33,623 nt of DNA, taken from contig URXY01000017.1 in the NCBI GenBank assembly GCA_900552015.1, positions 1 to 33,623 on the forward strand, given 5' to 3'. The stretch's first letter is position 1; every line of letters begins with the position of its first letter. Below, in pieces: positions 13,280 through 21,706 of this stretch. The DNA is from an uncultured Eubacteriales bacterium (GTDB lineage Bacteria > Bacillota > Clostridia > Oscillospirales > Oscillospiraceae). The translations under genes and the position numbers were made by a program. The notes beneath the pieces are model-generated. The model searched no databases. It had not been told where the DNA came from and saw only the letters and a program-made list of their open reading frames with translations.

Positions 13280-15400
13280 TTGACGACGGAGCTGTTAGCG
13301 CCCGCGGGCGGGCAGGAGGCGCTTGTTGCCGCCGTGCAGAGCGGCGCAGACGCCGTGTATATGGGCTTTGGCGCGTTCAACGCGCGCCGCAGCGCGAGGA
13401 ACTTCTCTGACGAGGAATTCCGCGCGGCGGTCTCTTATTGCCATCTGCGGGGCGTGAAGGTCTATCTGACGCTCAACACGCTCGTCACCGACCGCGAGCT
13501 CCCCGCGCTTGCCGCGGAGGCGCGCACCGCGTCGGAGTGCGGCGTGGACGCGATCCTGGTGCAGGATTGGGGCGTTCTGGCGACGCTGCAAAAAATCATC
13601 CCCGACGTGCCGCTGCACGTCTCGACGCAGATGAGCCTGCACACGCTCTCAGGCGTTCAGGAAGCGGCAAGGCTCGGCATGACGCGCGCGGTGCTCGCGC
13701 GCGAGCTTTCGCGCGGGGAGATCGCCGAAATCTGCGAGAAGAGCCCCATCGAGATCGAGACCTTTGTCCACGGCGCGCTTTGTATGTGCTACAGCGGCCA
13801 GTGCGAGATGTCCGCCGTCATCGGGCGGCGCAGCGGCAACCGCGGCGCCTGCGCCCAGCCCTGCCGTCTGCCCTACGGTTTTTCCAGCAAGGCGAACGCC
13901 CATCCGCTGAGCTTGAAGGACGCGTGTCTTGCGCCCTTCGTGCCAGAAATGCAGGACGCGGGCGTTGCCTGCCTCAAGATCGAAGGGCGCATGAAGCGCC
14001 CGGAATACGTCGCCGCCGTGACGGAGATCTACGCGCACCTTCTGCGCGAGCATCGCGCGCCGACGAAGGACGAGCAGAAAAAGCTCGCCCTCGCCTTCTC
14101 GCGCGACGGCTTTACCGAGGGGTACTATCGCGGTGTGCGCGGACGTGAGATGTTCGGCACGCGGCCCGAAAATGCAAGATGGCCAGAGGACTGGTTCAGC
14201 GAGATTCGCGCGCGCTATGAAAAGGAAAATCTGCGGCTTGTGCCGCTCACCTTGGAATGCACCATCCGCGCCGGAGAGCCGATGACCCTGACGGCGGAAG
14301 ATGCGGACGGCCACCGCGTGACCGTCACCGGCGCAGTGCCCGAGGCGGCGCGCAGCCGCGCCGTCACCGCGGAAGAGGTCGAAACGCGCCTCAAGAAAAC
14401 CGGCGGCACGGCGTTTTCGGCGGCGCAGTGCGCCGTCGCACTCGACGGCGGTCTCGCCGTCAGCGCAGGCGCGCTCAACGCCCTGCGCCGCGAAGCGCTC
14501 GCGCTGATGGAAGCGCAGCGCACCGCTGTGCCTGCACGCCGCACGTTCGACTTTGTCCCGCCCGAAACGGTCAAAAACGACGCGGACAAGCCTCTTTTGA
14601 CCGTCTCCCTCCACAGGGCCGAGCAGCTGAGTGAGGAACTGATCGCGCTCACTCCCGCGCGGGTGTATGTGCCCGTCGAACTGCTGGCGCAGCTTGACCT
14701 TTCGCCACATCTCGGCAGAACCGAATTTTTCGCGGTGCTGCCGCGCATCTACCGCACGCAGGACGAGCCTATTTTGCGCGCGCTGCTCGAGGACGCCGCC
14801 AAAAAAGGCGTCACGGGCGTGTCGATTGGCAACCTCGGCCACCTCTCGCTCGTGCGCAGCCTCGATATAACGCTCCACGGCGACTGGGCGCTCAATATCT
14901 ACAACTCCGCCGCGCTTTCCTTCTGGAAGAAGGAAGGGCTTGCGAGCGCCTGCCTTTCCTTCGAGCTGCGCGATGCACAGCTGCGCGACTTACAAAAGTC
15001 CCTTCCCTGCGAGGCCATCGTCTACGGCAGTCTCCCGCTCATGATCACGGAAAACTGCCTGAATGCGAACGAGTCCGGCTGCCGGTACTTCAAGGAGCGG
15101 CCCGTGTCCGTCCCGGTGGACGGCGCGTGCGCAAGCGCCCCGGAGCTCACGGACCGGCGCGGCGAGCACTTCCCTGTGCTGCGCGCGTGGGGCTGCCGCA
15201 GCGAGATCGAGAACGGAAAAATTCTCTACCTCGCGGACAAAGCGCGCGACTGGCAGAGCCTTGGCCTGCGCTATGCCTGCCTGCGCTTCACGACCGAATC
15301 GCCCGATGACTGCGTGCAGATGCTGCGCGCCTATCAGGGCGAGGCCGTCGACGCGCCGGAGAATATCACGCGCGGCCTCTTCTACCGCGGCGCAGAATGA
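13280..15400 (+). CDS. U32-family peptidase / RlhA-like protein with DUF3656 region
   Basis: This 706-residue U32 protein has a TIM-barrel-like N-terminal part (TELLAPAGGQEALVAAVQSGADAVYMG) and the U32 Cys signature ETFVHGALCMCYSGQCEMS (about residues 160-178), followed by RRSGNRGACAQPCR. The C-terminal half resembles the DUF3656 collagenase-associated region. Members include E. coli RlhA (YdcP), required for 23S rRNA hydroxylation, and older annotations call them collagenase-like proteases. RNA modification is the better guess, and protease activity is doubtful. The start is a TTG at 13280, just after the zapA stop and without a strong ribosome-binding site, so translation is probably coupled. 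No signal peptide is present. Confidence 0.88.
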   Translation: MTTELLAPAGGQEALVAAVQSGADAVYMGFGAFNARRSARNFSDEEFRAAVSYCHLRGVKVYLTLNTLVTDRELPALAAEARTASECGVDAILVQDWGVLATLQKIIPDVPLHVSTQMSLHTLSGVQEAARLGMTRAVLARELSRGEIAEICEKSPIEIETFVHGALCMCYSGQCEMSAVIGRRSGNRGACAQPCRLPYGFSSKANAHPLSLKDACLAPFVPEMQDAGVACLKIEGRMKRPEYVAAVTEIYAHLLREHRAPTKDEQKKLALAFSRDGFTEGYYRGVRGREMFGTRPENARWPEDWFSEIRARYEKENLRLVPLTLECTIRAGEPMTLTAEDADGHRVTVTGAVPEAARSRAVTAEEVETRLKKTGGTAFSAAQCAVALDGGLAVSAGALNALRREALALMEAQRTAVPARRTFDFVPPETVKNDADKPLLTVSLHRAEQLSEELIALTPARVYVPVELLAQLDLSPHLGRTEFFAVLPRIYRTQDEPILRALLEDAAKKGVTGVSIGNLGHLSLVRSLDITLHGDWALNIYNSAALSFWKKEGLASACLSFELRDAQLRDLQKSLPCEAIVYGSLPLMITENCLNANESGCRYFKERPVSVPVDGACASAPELTDRRGEHFPVLRAWGCRSEIENGKILYLADKARDWQSLGLRYACLRFTTESPDDCVQMLRAYQGEAVDAPENITRGLFYRGAE

Positions 15401-15460
15401 ATCCTGCCCGTAATTATTTATCCGAATTATACTTTTTATTATCATAAGTGAGGCAATATC

Positions 15461-16033
15461 ATGGCAATCGTTTTGGCATCCCAGTCCCCCCGCCGTCAGG
15501 AGCTGCTCGCCCGCATCGGCGTGGAGGACTTCAAAACGCTCTCGCTCGACATCGACGAGAGCTATCCCGCCGGTCTCTCTCCCGAGGACACGGTGCGCTA
15601 TATCGCCGGCAAAAAATCCGACGTGGCCGCGGCGCTCTGCACGCCCGACGACCTCATCATCACGGCGGACACGATGGTCTTTTTGGACAATGACCGCCTC
15701 GGAAAGCCGCAGGACGAGGAGGACGCGTTTCGGATGCTGCGCGCGCTTTCCGGCGAGCGCCACACGGTCTGCACCGGCGTGAGCCTGCGTCAGGGCGCGC
15801 GCTACGAGTCCTTCGCCGTCTCCACCGCCGTTTATTTCCGTCCCATGACGGATGACGAGATCCGCGCCTACATCAAAACCGGCGAGCCGATGGACAAGGC
15901 CGGTTCCTACGGCGTGCAGAGCCGCGGCGCGCTCTTCGTCGAGCGCATCGACGGCGACTTTTTCAACGTCATGGGCCTGCCGGTCGAGCAGCTCGGCCTT
16001 GCGCTCGCGCGCTTTGGCGTCAAGCTCCTGTAA
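15461..16033 (+). CDS. maf: Maf-family nucleotide pyrophosphatase
   Basis: The 190-residue Maf/YhdE-type protein is a house-cleaning pyrophosphatase that removes non-canonical or dTTP/UTP-type nucleotides. Overexpression affects septation in Bacillus. It shows LASQSPRRQELL at the N terminus, ADTMV (catalytic Asp), GKPQDEEDAFRML, the HTVCTGV turn and AGSYGVQSRGALFVERIDGDFFNVMGLP. The length is normal. The ATG at 15461 follows GTGAGG. It heads the mreC-mreD-PBP2 cluster, a common Firmicute arrangement, with a 39-base gap to mreC. The AT-rich stretch 15404-15450 probably holds its promoter. Confidence 0.95.
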   Translation: MAIVLASQSPRRQELLARIGVEDFKTLSLDIDESYPAGLSPEDTVRYIAGKKSDVAAALCTPDDLIITADTMVFLDNDRLGKPQDEEDAFRMLRALSGERHTVCTGVSLRQGARYESFAVSTAVYFRPMTDDEIRAYIKTGEPMDKAGSYGVQSRGALFVERIDGDFFNVMGLPVEQLGLALARFGVKLL

Positions 16034-16072
16034 ACCTCTCCCCTGCCCTACTACTTGAAAGGAGGGTAATCC

Positions 16073-16912
16073 TTGAAAGAATTTTTCCGCCAGCACGGAC
16101 TGCGCATTCTGGCCCTCGCGGCGGCGGTCGCCGTCGCTTTGAGCCTTTTGACCTATTTCTCCTCCACCTCCTCGGTGCTGGAGAACATCGCAGGCGTGCT
16201 GACCTCGCCGTTCCGCGCCGCCGCCACCGCCGTGAGCGATTGGGCGGCCGACAAACGGCAGTATTACGAGGACGTGACCGCCCTCAAGGAGGAGAACGCG
16301 GCGCTCAAAAAAGAGATCGCGGACCTTCGCGCCCAGCAGCGTCAGGCACAGGCGGACAGCGAAGAAAATAAGCTGTTTCGTAAGCTCCTGAAGCTGCAGG
16401 AGCAGCGGCGCGACTTCACCTTTGTCTCCGCCTCGGTCCTCGCCGGTAGCGAGAGCAACTGGACCTCCTCCCTGACGCTCAGCCACGGCACAGATTCCGA
16501 CATCGCCGTGGGCGACTGTGTCGTGAGCGCCGAGGGCTATCTCGTCGGCGTCGTGTCTGAGGTCGGGCTCAACTGGTCGACGGTGCTGACCGTCATCGAC
16601 ACGGACACCGAGCTTGGCGCGCGCATTTTCCGCACCGGCGAGATCGCCGTGGCGGAGGGCGACTTTTCCCTCATGGGCGAGGGCAAGCTCAAGCTCTCCT
16701 ACCTCAAAGCGGACGAGGAAGTGCTCATCGGCGACCAGATCGTCACCTCGGGTCTCGGCGGGTATTACCCCAGCGGCCTTGTCATTGGCTCGGTCGAGTC
16801 GGTGCGGACGGATGACGACGGCCTTGCCCGCTACGCCGTCCTCGCGCCCATGGTCGATTTTGACGCGCTGACGGAGCTGTTCGTCATCGTCGACCACGAC
16901 ATTGTCGAATAA
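16073..16912 (+). CDS. mreC: Rod shape-determining protein MreC
   Basis: The 279-residue MreC is a membrane-anchored scaffold of the elongasome that activates PBP2. One N-terminal transmembrane helix (about 12-30, LALAAAVAVALSLLTYF) and a coiled coil (about 60-105, YYEDVTALKEENAALKKEIADL) precede the beta-rich MreC domain with SNWTSSLTLSHGTDSDIAVGD and VGVVSEVGLNWSTVLTV. The start is a TTG at 16073 behind GGAGGGTAATCC. A 14-base gap separates it from mreD. No mreB is present next to it, so MreB must be encoded elsewhere. Confidence 0.95.
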   Translation: MKEFFRQHGLRILALAAAVAVALSLLTYFSSTSSVLENIAGVLTSPFRAAATAVSDWAADKRQYYEDVTALKEENAALKKEIADLRAQQRQAQADSEENKLFRKLLKLQEQRRDFTFVSASVLAGSESNWTSSLTLSHGTDSDIAVGDCVVSAEGYLVGVVSEVGLNWSTVLTVIDTDTELGARIFRTGEIAVAEGDFSLMGEGKLKLSYLKADEEVLIGDQIVTSGLGGYYPSGLVIGSVESVRTDDDGLARYAVLAPMVDFDALTELFVIVDHDIVE

Positions 16913-16926
16913 GGGGGCGCTTGCAG

Positions 16927-17430
16927 ATGAACGTAAGGCAGACTGCCGCCCTCAAATGGACATTTTACGCGCTCGCGACGCTGCTTCTCTGCTTTTTCAA
17001 AAGGGTCCTGCTCGGCTCGGTGACCGTTTGGGGCGTGCTCCCCTTCCTGCCGCCGGTGCTGCTGGCGGTGGTGGCGTCGTTTGAACAGCCGAAGGCCGCG
17101 GTGCTCTCGGGCATCGTGTTCGGCGCACTGTGCGACCTAGTGTTGCCGGCGAGCTTCCCGTGCCTCTACACACTCGCTTTCACCCTCGCCGCGCTGCTCA
17201 CCTCTACGGTGATGAGCAGCCTTTTGCAGCAGGGTTTTGCCCGCGCGCTCGTTTCGAGCGTGCTGACGTTTGCGGTCGCGGACCTTTTCCAAAGCTTCGC
17301 GATGCTCACGCGCGGCGCGGCTCTCCCCGCGATGCTCTATCTTTTTGCGCGCGAAACGCTCGTCTCCTGCGCGCTGCTGCTGCCGAGCTATCCGGTGCTG
17401 CACGCCATCCGCCGCATTTTCCCCGACTGA
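16927..17430 (+). CDS. mreD: Rod shape-determining protein MreD
   Basis: The 167-residue integral membrane protein is the third component of the Mre complex. It is very hydrophobic throughout, with about five predicted helices (for example WTFYALATLLLCFF, LPFLPPVLLAVVASF and TLAFTLAALLTSTVM). MreD families are poorly conserved, and the assignment rests mainly on position between mreC and PBP2 plus hydropathy. The ATG at 16927 has AAGGGGG at a good distance. An in-frame TTG at 16921 is too close. Confidence 0.88.
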   Translation: MNVRQTAALKWTFYALATLLLCFFKRVLLGSVTVWGVLPFLPPVLLAVVASFEQPKAAVLSGIVFGALCDLVLPASFPCLYTLAFTLAALLTSTVMSSLLQQGFARALVSSVLTFAVADLFQSFAMLTRGAALPAMLYLFARETLVSCALLLPSYPVLHAIRRIFPD

Positions 17431-17472
17431 TCTTCCCCATTTTCCCCCAAGCCTCAAGGAAAGGAGGCCGCT

Positions 17473-19497
17473 ATGGATCCCAAACGCTTCAACCGCCGCC
17501 TCATCGCGCTCGGCGCCGTCGTTTTCCTGTGCGCGCTCGTCTTCGTCGTCACGATGTTCGACGCGCAGATCCTCAACGGCGATGATTACCTCGCCAAATC
17601 CATCCGCACGAACGCCAAGGTCGAGACCGTCAAAGGCACGCGCGGCGTCATCACCGACCGCAACGGCAAGGTGCTCGTATCGAACCGCGCGGTCTACACG
17701 CTGAACTTTGACACCTCGCTCGTTTCTTCCGACGAGCTCAACGACGCGCTGCTGCGCCTCATCGATCTCATGAACGCGCAGGGCGTTGAGATCAAGGACA
17801 CCATTCCCCTCTCGCAGAGCGTGCCCTTTGCCTACGATACCACGGACGGCGGGGCGAAGGCGCTCGTCAAATACCTCGTCTCCCTCAAGTGGATGAACGA
17901 GGACGATGTGGACGAAAGTGGCCTGCCCGCAAGCATCACCGGCCCTTCGCTCTACCTGCGCCTGCGCAGCGAATACGGTATCGACGGATCGCTCCCCGCC
18001 GCCACGGCGCGCACGCTCGTGGGACTGCGCTATTCCCTCGCCGTCGCGAAGCTCAACGGCTCATCGGTCTTTGAATTTGCAAGCGACGTGGACGTTGCGC
18101 TCATCTCGATCATCAAGGATGGCAATTATCAGGGCGTGCAGGTGGACACCTCGTCCGTTCGCGTCTACGAAACCGACTATGCCGCCCACGTCCTCGGCTA
18201 CACCGGCAGTATTCAGGACTGGGACGATTATAAGGACAAGGACGGCTACACGCTCGCGAGCATCGTTGGCATCTCGGGCGCGGAGAGCGCCTTTGAAGAA
18301 TATCTCCACGGCAACGCAGGCAAGCGCCTTGTGACCTTCGACAACGACTCCGGCAAGATCACCGGCGAGCTTTACTCCGTGGAGCCCAAGCCCGGCTCCA
18401 CCGTGGCACTGACCATCGACATCGACTTTCAGGAGGACGTGGAGCAATCGCTCGAGCGCACCGTCGGCGCGATGACCAAAGCAGACGGCATCGAGCGCGG
18501 CGCGGCGGTCGCCGTCGTGCAGGTCGGCACGGGCGATGTGCTGGCGCTTGCGTCGTATCCCACCTATTCCCTCTCGACCTTCCGCAGCGATATCGCTGCG
18601 CTCACGAGCGATACGATGCAGCCGATGTGGAACCGCGCCACACAGGGCACCTACGCCCCCGGCTCCACCTTAAAGCCCCTGACCGCCATTGCCGCGCTTG
18701 AATCCGGCGCGACCACCGTGCGCGAAAAGCTCTACGACTCGGGCAAATGGACCTATCCCGGCTACTCGGCGAGCTACACCTACTGCTGGAAGCGCAGCGG
18801 TCACGGGTCTCTCAACGTGCGCGGCGCGATCACGAACTCGTGCAACTATTACTTTGCCGAAATGGGCTACCGCATGGGCATGGAAACGCTGCGCAAATAC
18901 TATGCGGACTTCGGTCTCGGCTCGCCGACGGGCATCGAGATCGGCGACGCCGCGGGCCTGCTCCCCTCGCAGAACGAGGGCGAGAACCTTGCCCCGTGGG
19001 CGGCCTTCGGCCAGGCGAACCAGCTCTACACGCCCATCCAGCTTGCAAACTATATGGCGACGCTCTGCGGCGGCGGCGACCGCTACGCGACGCACCTGCT
19101 CAAAAACGTGCGTGAGAGCGGCACGGGCGCGCTCGAATATGTTTACGACGCGGACCCCGTACAGACGATCGAGATGAGTGAGGAAAACCTCTCTGCTGTG
19201 CTTGCCGGTATGCACGACTTAGCCACTGATGGTGCGGTGTCCTCCTATTTTAAGGATTGTATCGTCGACGCCGCGGCCAAGACCGGCACCATCCAGACCG
19301 GCGACACGAAGAACAACAACGGCGCATTCGTCTGCTTTGCCCCCTATGACGACCCACAGATCGCCGTGGCCATCGTCATCGAAAAGGGCGGTACGGGCGC
19401 GGCGCTCGCTTCCACCGCCGTACAGGTGCTGAACGCCTACTTCTCCAACGCCTCCGCCAACACAACGGTGACGGGCGAAAACACTCTGCTTGGTTGA
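17473..19497 (+). CDS. mrdA: Class B penicillin-binding protein 2 (elongasome transpeptidase)
   Basis: The 674-residue monofunctional DD-transpeptidase crosslinks lateral-wall peptidoglycan. An N-terminal transmembrane helix (about 10-30) and the PBP dimer region (from about 45, VETVKGTRGVITDRNGKVL) precede the transpeptidase domain. The catalytic motifs are intact: STLK (Ser398), SCN (456-458) and KTG (603-605). The ATG at 17473 follows GAAAGGAGG. It is downstream of mreCD, which fixes it as the PBP2/RodA partner and not as the division PBP3. A rodA gene is not in this window. A hairpin terminator follows. Confidence 0.95.
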   Translation: MDPKRFNRRLIALGAVVFLCALVFVVTMFDAQILNGDDYLAKSIRTNAKVETVKGTRGVITDRNGKVLVSNRAVYTLNFDTSLVSSDELNDALLRLIDLMNAQGVEIKDTIPLSQSVPFAYDTTDGGAKALVKYLVSLKWMNEDDVDESGLPASITGPSLYLRLRSEYGIDGSLPAATARTLVGLRYSLAVAKLNGSSVFEFASDVDVALISIIKDGNYQGVQVDTSSVRVYETDYAAHVLGYTGSIQDWDDYKDKDGYTLASIVGISGAESAFEEYLHGNAGKRLVTFDNDSGKITGELYSVEPKPGSTVALTIDIDFQEDVEQSLERTVGAMTKADGIERGAAVAVVQVGTGDVLALASYPTYSLSTFRSDIAALTSDTMQPMWNRATQGTYAPGSTLKPLTAIAALESGATTVREKLYDSGKWTYPGYSASYTYCWKRSGHGSLNVRGAITNSCNYYFAEMGYRMGMETLRKYYADFGLGSPTGIEIGDAAGLLPSQNEGENLAPWAAFGQANQLYTPIQLANYMATLCGGGDRYATHLLKNVRESGTGALEYVYDADPVQTIEMSEENLSAVLAGMHDLATDGAVSSYFKDCIVDAAAKTGTIQTGDTKNNNGAFVCFAPYDDPQIAVAIVIEKGGTGAALASTAVQVLNAYFSNASANTTVTGENTLLG

Positions 19498-19523
19498 GCG
19501 CGCCGCAAGGCGCGCTTTTCCCT
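19498..19523 (+). terminator. Terminator after PBP2
   Basis: GCGCGCC and GGCGCGC form a 7-bp stem with a GCAA tetraloop, followed by TTTTCCCTTT. It ends the maf-mreC-mreD-PBP2 unit and overlaps the last base of the PBP2 gene. Confidence 0.75.
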
Positions 19524-19560
19524 TTCTCCGGGCCGCTTTCCGGCGGCGGAAAGGAATATT

Positions 19561-21441
19561 ATGTCAACTTCTTGGTTCGACTCTCGCGATCTGACCTATA
19601 AATCTCCCTTCGGCGCAGTTCCCTGCGGCACACGCGTACAGCTCTGCCTGCGGCCCGAAGCGGGCGCGGCGGTCACGCGCTGCGAGCTGCTCGCCCACGC
19701 GGAATTTGCCGACACATGGACGGCGACCGAGCTCCCGCCCGCGCAGGAGCGGGGCCGCACGGTCTTTCGCGGGGAATATACCGCGCCGCGGGACGCCGAC
19801 CTCGTGTGGTATCACTTTCGCCTTCTCTGGGCGGACGGCGGCACGAGCTGCTACGGAAAGTCTGGCCTCTGCGCGTGGGACGCGGTCGATCCGTGGCAGC
19901 TCACGGTCTACGATGACACGCACAAAACGCCCGAATGGTTTGGCCGCGGCCTCACCTATCAGATCTTCCCCGACCGCTTCTGCCGCGCGAAAAAGCGAGA
20001 GATCACAGGCCTCATCGGGCCACGCACACTGCACGAGCACTGGGATGAAGCGCCCGAATACCGCCCGAACGCACAGGGCGAGATCACGTGCAGCGACTTT
20101 TTTGGCGGCGACCTCGCGGGCATCACGGAAAAGCTCGACTATCTCTCCTCTCTCGGCGTGACGACGCTCTACCTCTGCCCGATCTTCGAAGCGTCCACCA
20201 ACCACCGCTACGACACGGCCTGCTACGAGCGCATCGACCCCCTGCTCGGCACGGAGGAGGACTTCCGCACGCTCTGCGCGGAGGCGAAAAAGCGCGGCAT
20301 CCGCGTGATGCTCGACGGCGTTTTCAACCACACGGGGCGAAAGAGCGTCTATTTCAACGCAGACGGCTTCTATCCCTCGCTCGGCGCGGCGCAGGGACCG
20401 GATTCCCCCTACTACTCGTGGTACAGCTTCCACCCCTTCCCCGACGATTACGACGCGTGGTGGGGCATCAAAAATCTGCCTGCTGTCAATGAAACGGAAA
20501 AGAGTTATGTTGACTATATCATTGAGAGTAAGGACGCCATCATCCGTCGCTGGCTGCGTGCGGGCGCGTCGGGCTGGCGGCTGGATGTGGCCGACGAGCT
20601 GCCCGACGGATTCATCGCGGCCATCCGCCGCGTCATGGAAGAGGAAACGCCTGACGGCTACCTTCTCGGTGAGGTCTGGGAGGACGGCACGACGAAGATC
20701 TCCTACTCCCAGCGTCGCAGATACCTTTTGGGCCGCGAAACGCACGGTCTTATGAACTATCCCTTCCGCACAGCCCTGCTCGATTTCCTGCGCGGCGGCG
20801 ACGCCGCGGTCTTCCGCGAGCGCATGGAGGAATTGCGCGAGCACTATCCCGCGCCCGCCTATTACGGCGCGATGAACTTCCTCTCCACGCACGATACGCC
20901 GCGTCTTCTGACGCTTCTCGGGCACGAGGGCGCCGCGCCCGCCACGCGCGACGAGCGCGCGGCCTACCGCCTGAGCGGTGAGGAACGCGCGCGCGGCACG
21001 GCGCTGTTGAAGCTCGCGGCGCTCATCCTCTATACCTTCCCCGGCTCACCGATGCTCTACTACGGCGACGAGGCCGGGATGCAGGGCTTTGAAGACCCCT
21101 TCAACCGCGGCCCTTACCTTTGGGGACACGAGGACGCGGCGCTCCTGCGCTATTTCCGGCAGCTCGGCGCGCTGCGAAAGGCGCACGAGGCCTTGCAACG
21201 CGGTACGATCGACTACTGCGCGGCGCAGGGGCGCGTGCTGGCCTTCCGCCGCGCATCGAACAGCGAAAAATGTATCACGGCGGTCAACGCGGGCGAGCAG
21301 TCCGCCGCCCTCACCCTGCCGTGGGATGCTCCCCTCGCGGAGGACGCGCTCACGCGCCAATCCTTCTTCTGCGGCGACGGTCTGCTCCGCCTGACGCTCG
21401 AGCCTTACGGCGCGGTACTGCTCGTTGAGCCGGAAAACTGA
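19561..21441 (+). CDS. Cytoplasmic GH13 alpha-amylase-family glycoside hydrolase
   Basis: This 626-residue enzyme probably hydrolyses alpha-1,4/1,6 glucan oligosaccharides such as maltodextrin. Exact specificity is uncertain. An N-terminal beta-sandwich (about 1-120) is followed by the (beta/alpha)8 barrel starting at GRGLTYQIFPDRF. The four family regions are present: DGVFNHTG, GWRLDVADE (nucleophile Asp342), LLGEVWED (acid/base Glu371) and STHDTPR (Asp445). A C-terminal beta domain ends the protein. No signal peptide is seen, so it acts in the cytoplasm on imported oligosaccharides. The ATG at 19561 follows GAAAGGA. It lies alone between the PBP2 terminator and a strong terminator at 21466-21511. 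Confidence 0.93.
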   Translation: MSTSWFDSRDLTYKSPFGAVPCGTRVQLCLRPEAGAAVTRCELLAHAEFADTWTATELPPAQERGRTVFRGEYTAPRDADLVWYHFRLLWADGGTSCYGKSGLCAWDAVDPWQLTVYDDTHKTPEWFGRGLTYQIFPDRFCRAKKREITGLIGPRTLHEHWDEAPEYRPNAQGEITCSDFFGGDLAGITEKLDYLSSLGVTTLYLCPIFEASTNHRYDTACYERIDPLLGTEEDFRTLCAEAKKRGIRVMLDGVFNHTGRKSVYFNADGFYPSLGAAQGPDSPYYSWYSFHPFPDDYDAWWGIKNLPAVNETEKSYVDYIIESKDAIIRRWLRAGASGWRLDVADELPDGFIAAIRRVMEEETPDGYLLGEVWEDGTTKISYSQRRRYLLGRETHGLMNYPFRTALLDFLRGGDAAVFRERMEELREHYPAPAYYGAMNFLSTHDTPRLLTLLGHEGAAPATRDERAAYRLSGEERARGTALLKLAALILYTFPGSPMLYYGDEAGMQGFEDPFNRGPYLWGHEDAALLRYFRQLGALRKAHEALQRGTIDYCAAQGRVLAFRRASNSEKCITAVNAGEQSAALTLPWDAPLAEDALTRQSFFCGDGLLRLTLEPYGAVLLVEPEN

Positions 21442-21446
21442 GCCCT

Positions 21447-21462
21447 TGTTTCACGTGAAACA
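21447..21462. promoter_or_regulatory. parS site 1
   Basis: TGTTTCACGTGAAACA is a perfect 16-base palindrome and an exact match to the widely conserved bacterial parS consensus. It is a ParB loading site, 260 bases before the parA start and just after the GH13 stop codon. Confidence 0.95.
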
Positions 21463-21465
21463 CTG

Positions 21466-21511
21466 TTTTGAACGCCATGGTAAAGGCATTGACCTTTACC
21501 ATGGCGTTTTC
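21466..21511. terminator. Bidirectional 16-bp hairpin terminator
   Basis: AACGCCATGGTAAAGG (21471-21486) pairs perfectly with 21493-21508 over a six-base loop, flanked by TTTT on both sides (GTTTTG before, GTTTTCG after). It ends the GH13 transcript and insulates the parA promoter. It lies between the two parS sites. Confidence 0.8.
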
Positions 21512-21585
21512 GCGTCCCGTCCCCCATTCCCCCGTGATCTGCCATATCCCCGCCCAAAGCAGACGTAAAGGGCTGAGCCTTGTCA

Positions 21586-21601
21586 TGTTTCACGTGAAAC
21601 A
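21586..21601. promoter_or_regulatory. parS site 2
   Basis: A second exact TGTTTCACGTGAAACA palindrome lies 139 bases from site 1 and upstream of the parA promoter. Paired parS sites next to parAB are typical of chromosomal segregation loci near the origin. Confidence 0.95.
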
Positions 21602-21627
21602 AATTTCGGAAAATTGCTCGTTTTCTG

Positions 21628-21655
21628 TTGAAATCGAACGGGTTTGTGTTATACT
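21628..21655 (+). promoter_or_regulatory. Promoter for parA-parB
   Basis: TTGAAA (21628-21633), a 16-base spacer and TATACT (21650-21655) lie about 50 bases before the parA start and 27 bases after parS site 2. ParB spreading from parS could influence it. Confidence 0.7.
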
Positions 21656-21706
21656 AAGCAAGAATGAAAATGGTTATTTGTATCCGGAACTAAGGTAGGT
21701 GTTCTT

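Noticed and set aside
15404..15450. Possible promoter for maf with TATACT at 15428-15433
   Set aside because: No -35 match at a usable distance and no extended -10, so it is noted but not annotated.
14990..16897. Long minus-strand open frame opposite the U32 gene, maf and mreC
   Set aside because: It is antisense to three recognised genes and has a composition explained by GC-rich codon bias. No domain is recognisable.
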